Shown here: piece after piece, positions 63,440-64,000 of the stretch
Layout of the letters: each line of letters starts with the position of its first letter
Numbering within the stretch: the stretch's first letter is position 1
DNA from: Selaginella moellendorffii
Taxonomy: Eukaryota > Streptophyta > Lycopodiopsida > Selaginellales > Selaginellaceae
Reading direction: 5' to 3'
DNA length: 64,000 bases
NCBI RefSeq assembly: GCF_000143415.4
Contig: NW_003314370.1
Span: 149,546 to 213,545, forward strand
Notes under the pieces: model-generated
Databases searched by the model: none
Told to the model about the DNA's origin: nothing
What the model saw: only the letters and a program-made list of their open reading frames with translations
Translations under genes and position numbers: made by a program

Positions 63440-64000
63440 ATTGACGTTCCATCAGACAGCTTGAAGTTGTGACGGCGATTGAGACCTCCAACTTGTCAGT
63501 CTATGATCTACTTCTTTAGTTCAGCGTCTCTGACTGTCCGGAAAGGTCGAGTGCTACGATGCTCCACTCAGTTTTGTGCCAATGTCACATCATTCAACAA
63601 CAAAAATTTTTTTTTAACTCATGTGCTTGCCCTAGTCCTCAATGTGAGCTGTTTGACCGCAATGCTTAGCATGAGTGATCTAGCTTAAAGTTCATCAGAT
63701 TTTGGAGAGGCGAAGACGGAACCTTTCTCCCCTTAAACGCACCTCTAAATCTTGAAATGCTGATCGACAAATTTCTAGTATCTGTTTTTGCTTGTGAATC
63801 TAATGCTCACTCTTTGAAGCTTGCACTTCTCCTCACACACACACACACATATATATGGTCTAGCTTTTCTTTTCGTTGCTGGCCAAGATCAGCACAAAAG
63901 AGAAGAAATCTTCAGGTATGGCTGTACTCTTCAGTATTTTGTTTCTTTATTCCTTCACTACGATCTGCTCATATCTATCTGTAGGCAGCAGGGGGAAAAC
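63440..64000. other. Right edge, possible start of another gene
   Basis: Contains the probable promoter of the deaminase-like gene and a short (CA)n(TA)n microsatellite at about 63834-63858. Downstream, plausible splice sites near 63915 and 63985 suggest exons of a plus-strand gene running off the window, but too little is visible to name it. Confidence 0.35.
63834..63858. repeat. CA/TA microsatellite
   Basis: A run of about eight CA units followed by about four AT units. Confidence 0.8.

Noticed and set aside
63834-63858. CA/TA run as a possible telomere-like or regulatory array
   Set aside because: An ordinary short microsatellite.

Overview
The window looks like nuclear DNA of a compact-genome vascular plant, most likely a lycophyte such as Selaginella. 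This is inferred from many GT-AG introns of only about 50-65 bp, long intronless PLS-type pentatricopeptide repeat (PPR) genes, plant-specific families (PORR, PHO1, NFD4-like, plastid CPBP protease, plastid dehydroquinate synthase) and decayed LTR retrotransposons. No search was run, so the species is an inference.

Layout. 1-9.1 kb is AT-rich and gene-poor, with a tRNA-like SINE candidate and a minus-strand Ty3/gypsy remnant. 9.2-17.3 kb is a gene block: a RAD6-like ubiquitin-conjugating enzyme, a plastid-type alpha/beta-hydrolase + CPBP protease fusion, and an intronless PPR gene. 17.3-27.3 kb is AT-rich again, with two small hypothetical genes, copies of a MITE-like repeat, and a degenerate Ty3/gypsy element that appears to have inserted into one of those copies. 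27.3-31.8 kb holds a PORR RNA-binding gene and a PHO1-type SPX-EXS phosphate exporter. 31.8-36.4 kb is a scrambled duplication zone with pieces of dehydroquinate synthase (DHQS), a PPR gene and the last PHO1 exon, plus one intact unrecognised ORF. 36.4-46.6 kb is the densest block: DHQS and a 1067-aa PPR protein on the minus strand, then gamma-SNAP, a Gfo/Idh/MocA oxidoreductase and a DEAD-box helicase on the plus strand. 47.0-51.9 kb is a second, better preserved copy of the same Ty3/gypsy family. 52.9-58.7 kb has a PPR relic, a 2-oxoglutarate-dependent dioxygenase, an NFD4/nodulin-like MFS transporter and a broken basic-secretory-protein peptidase gene. 59-64 kb has another PPR pseudogene, a glycosyltransferase relic and a two-exon gene with cytidine-deaminase-like zinc ligands.

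The genes do not form one pathway, as is normal for plant nuclear DNA. A loose theme is organelle function: two PPR proteins and the PORR protein are organellar RNA factors by family, and DHQS and the CPBP fusion belong to families with plastid members. The best leads for something little described are the deaminase-like gene at the right end, the hydrolase-protease fusion whose serine nucleophile appears lost, and the intact ORF inside the DHQS/PPR duplication zone. I found no convincing wholly new multi-gene system.
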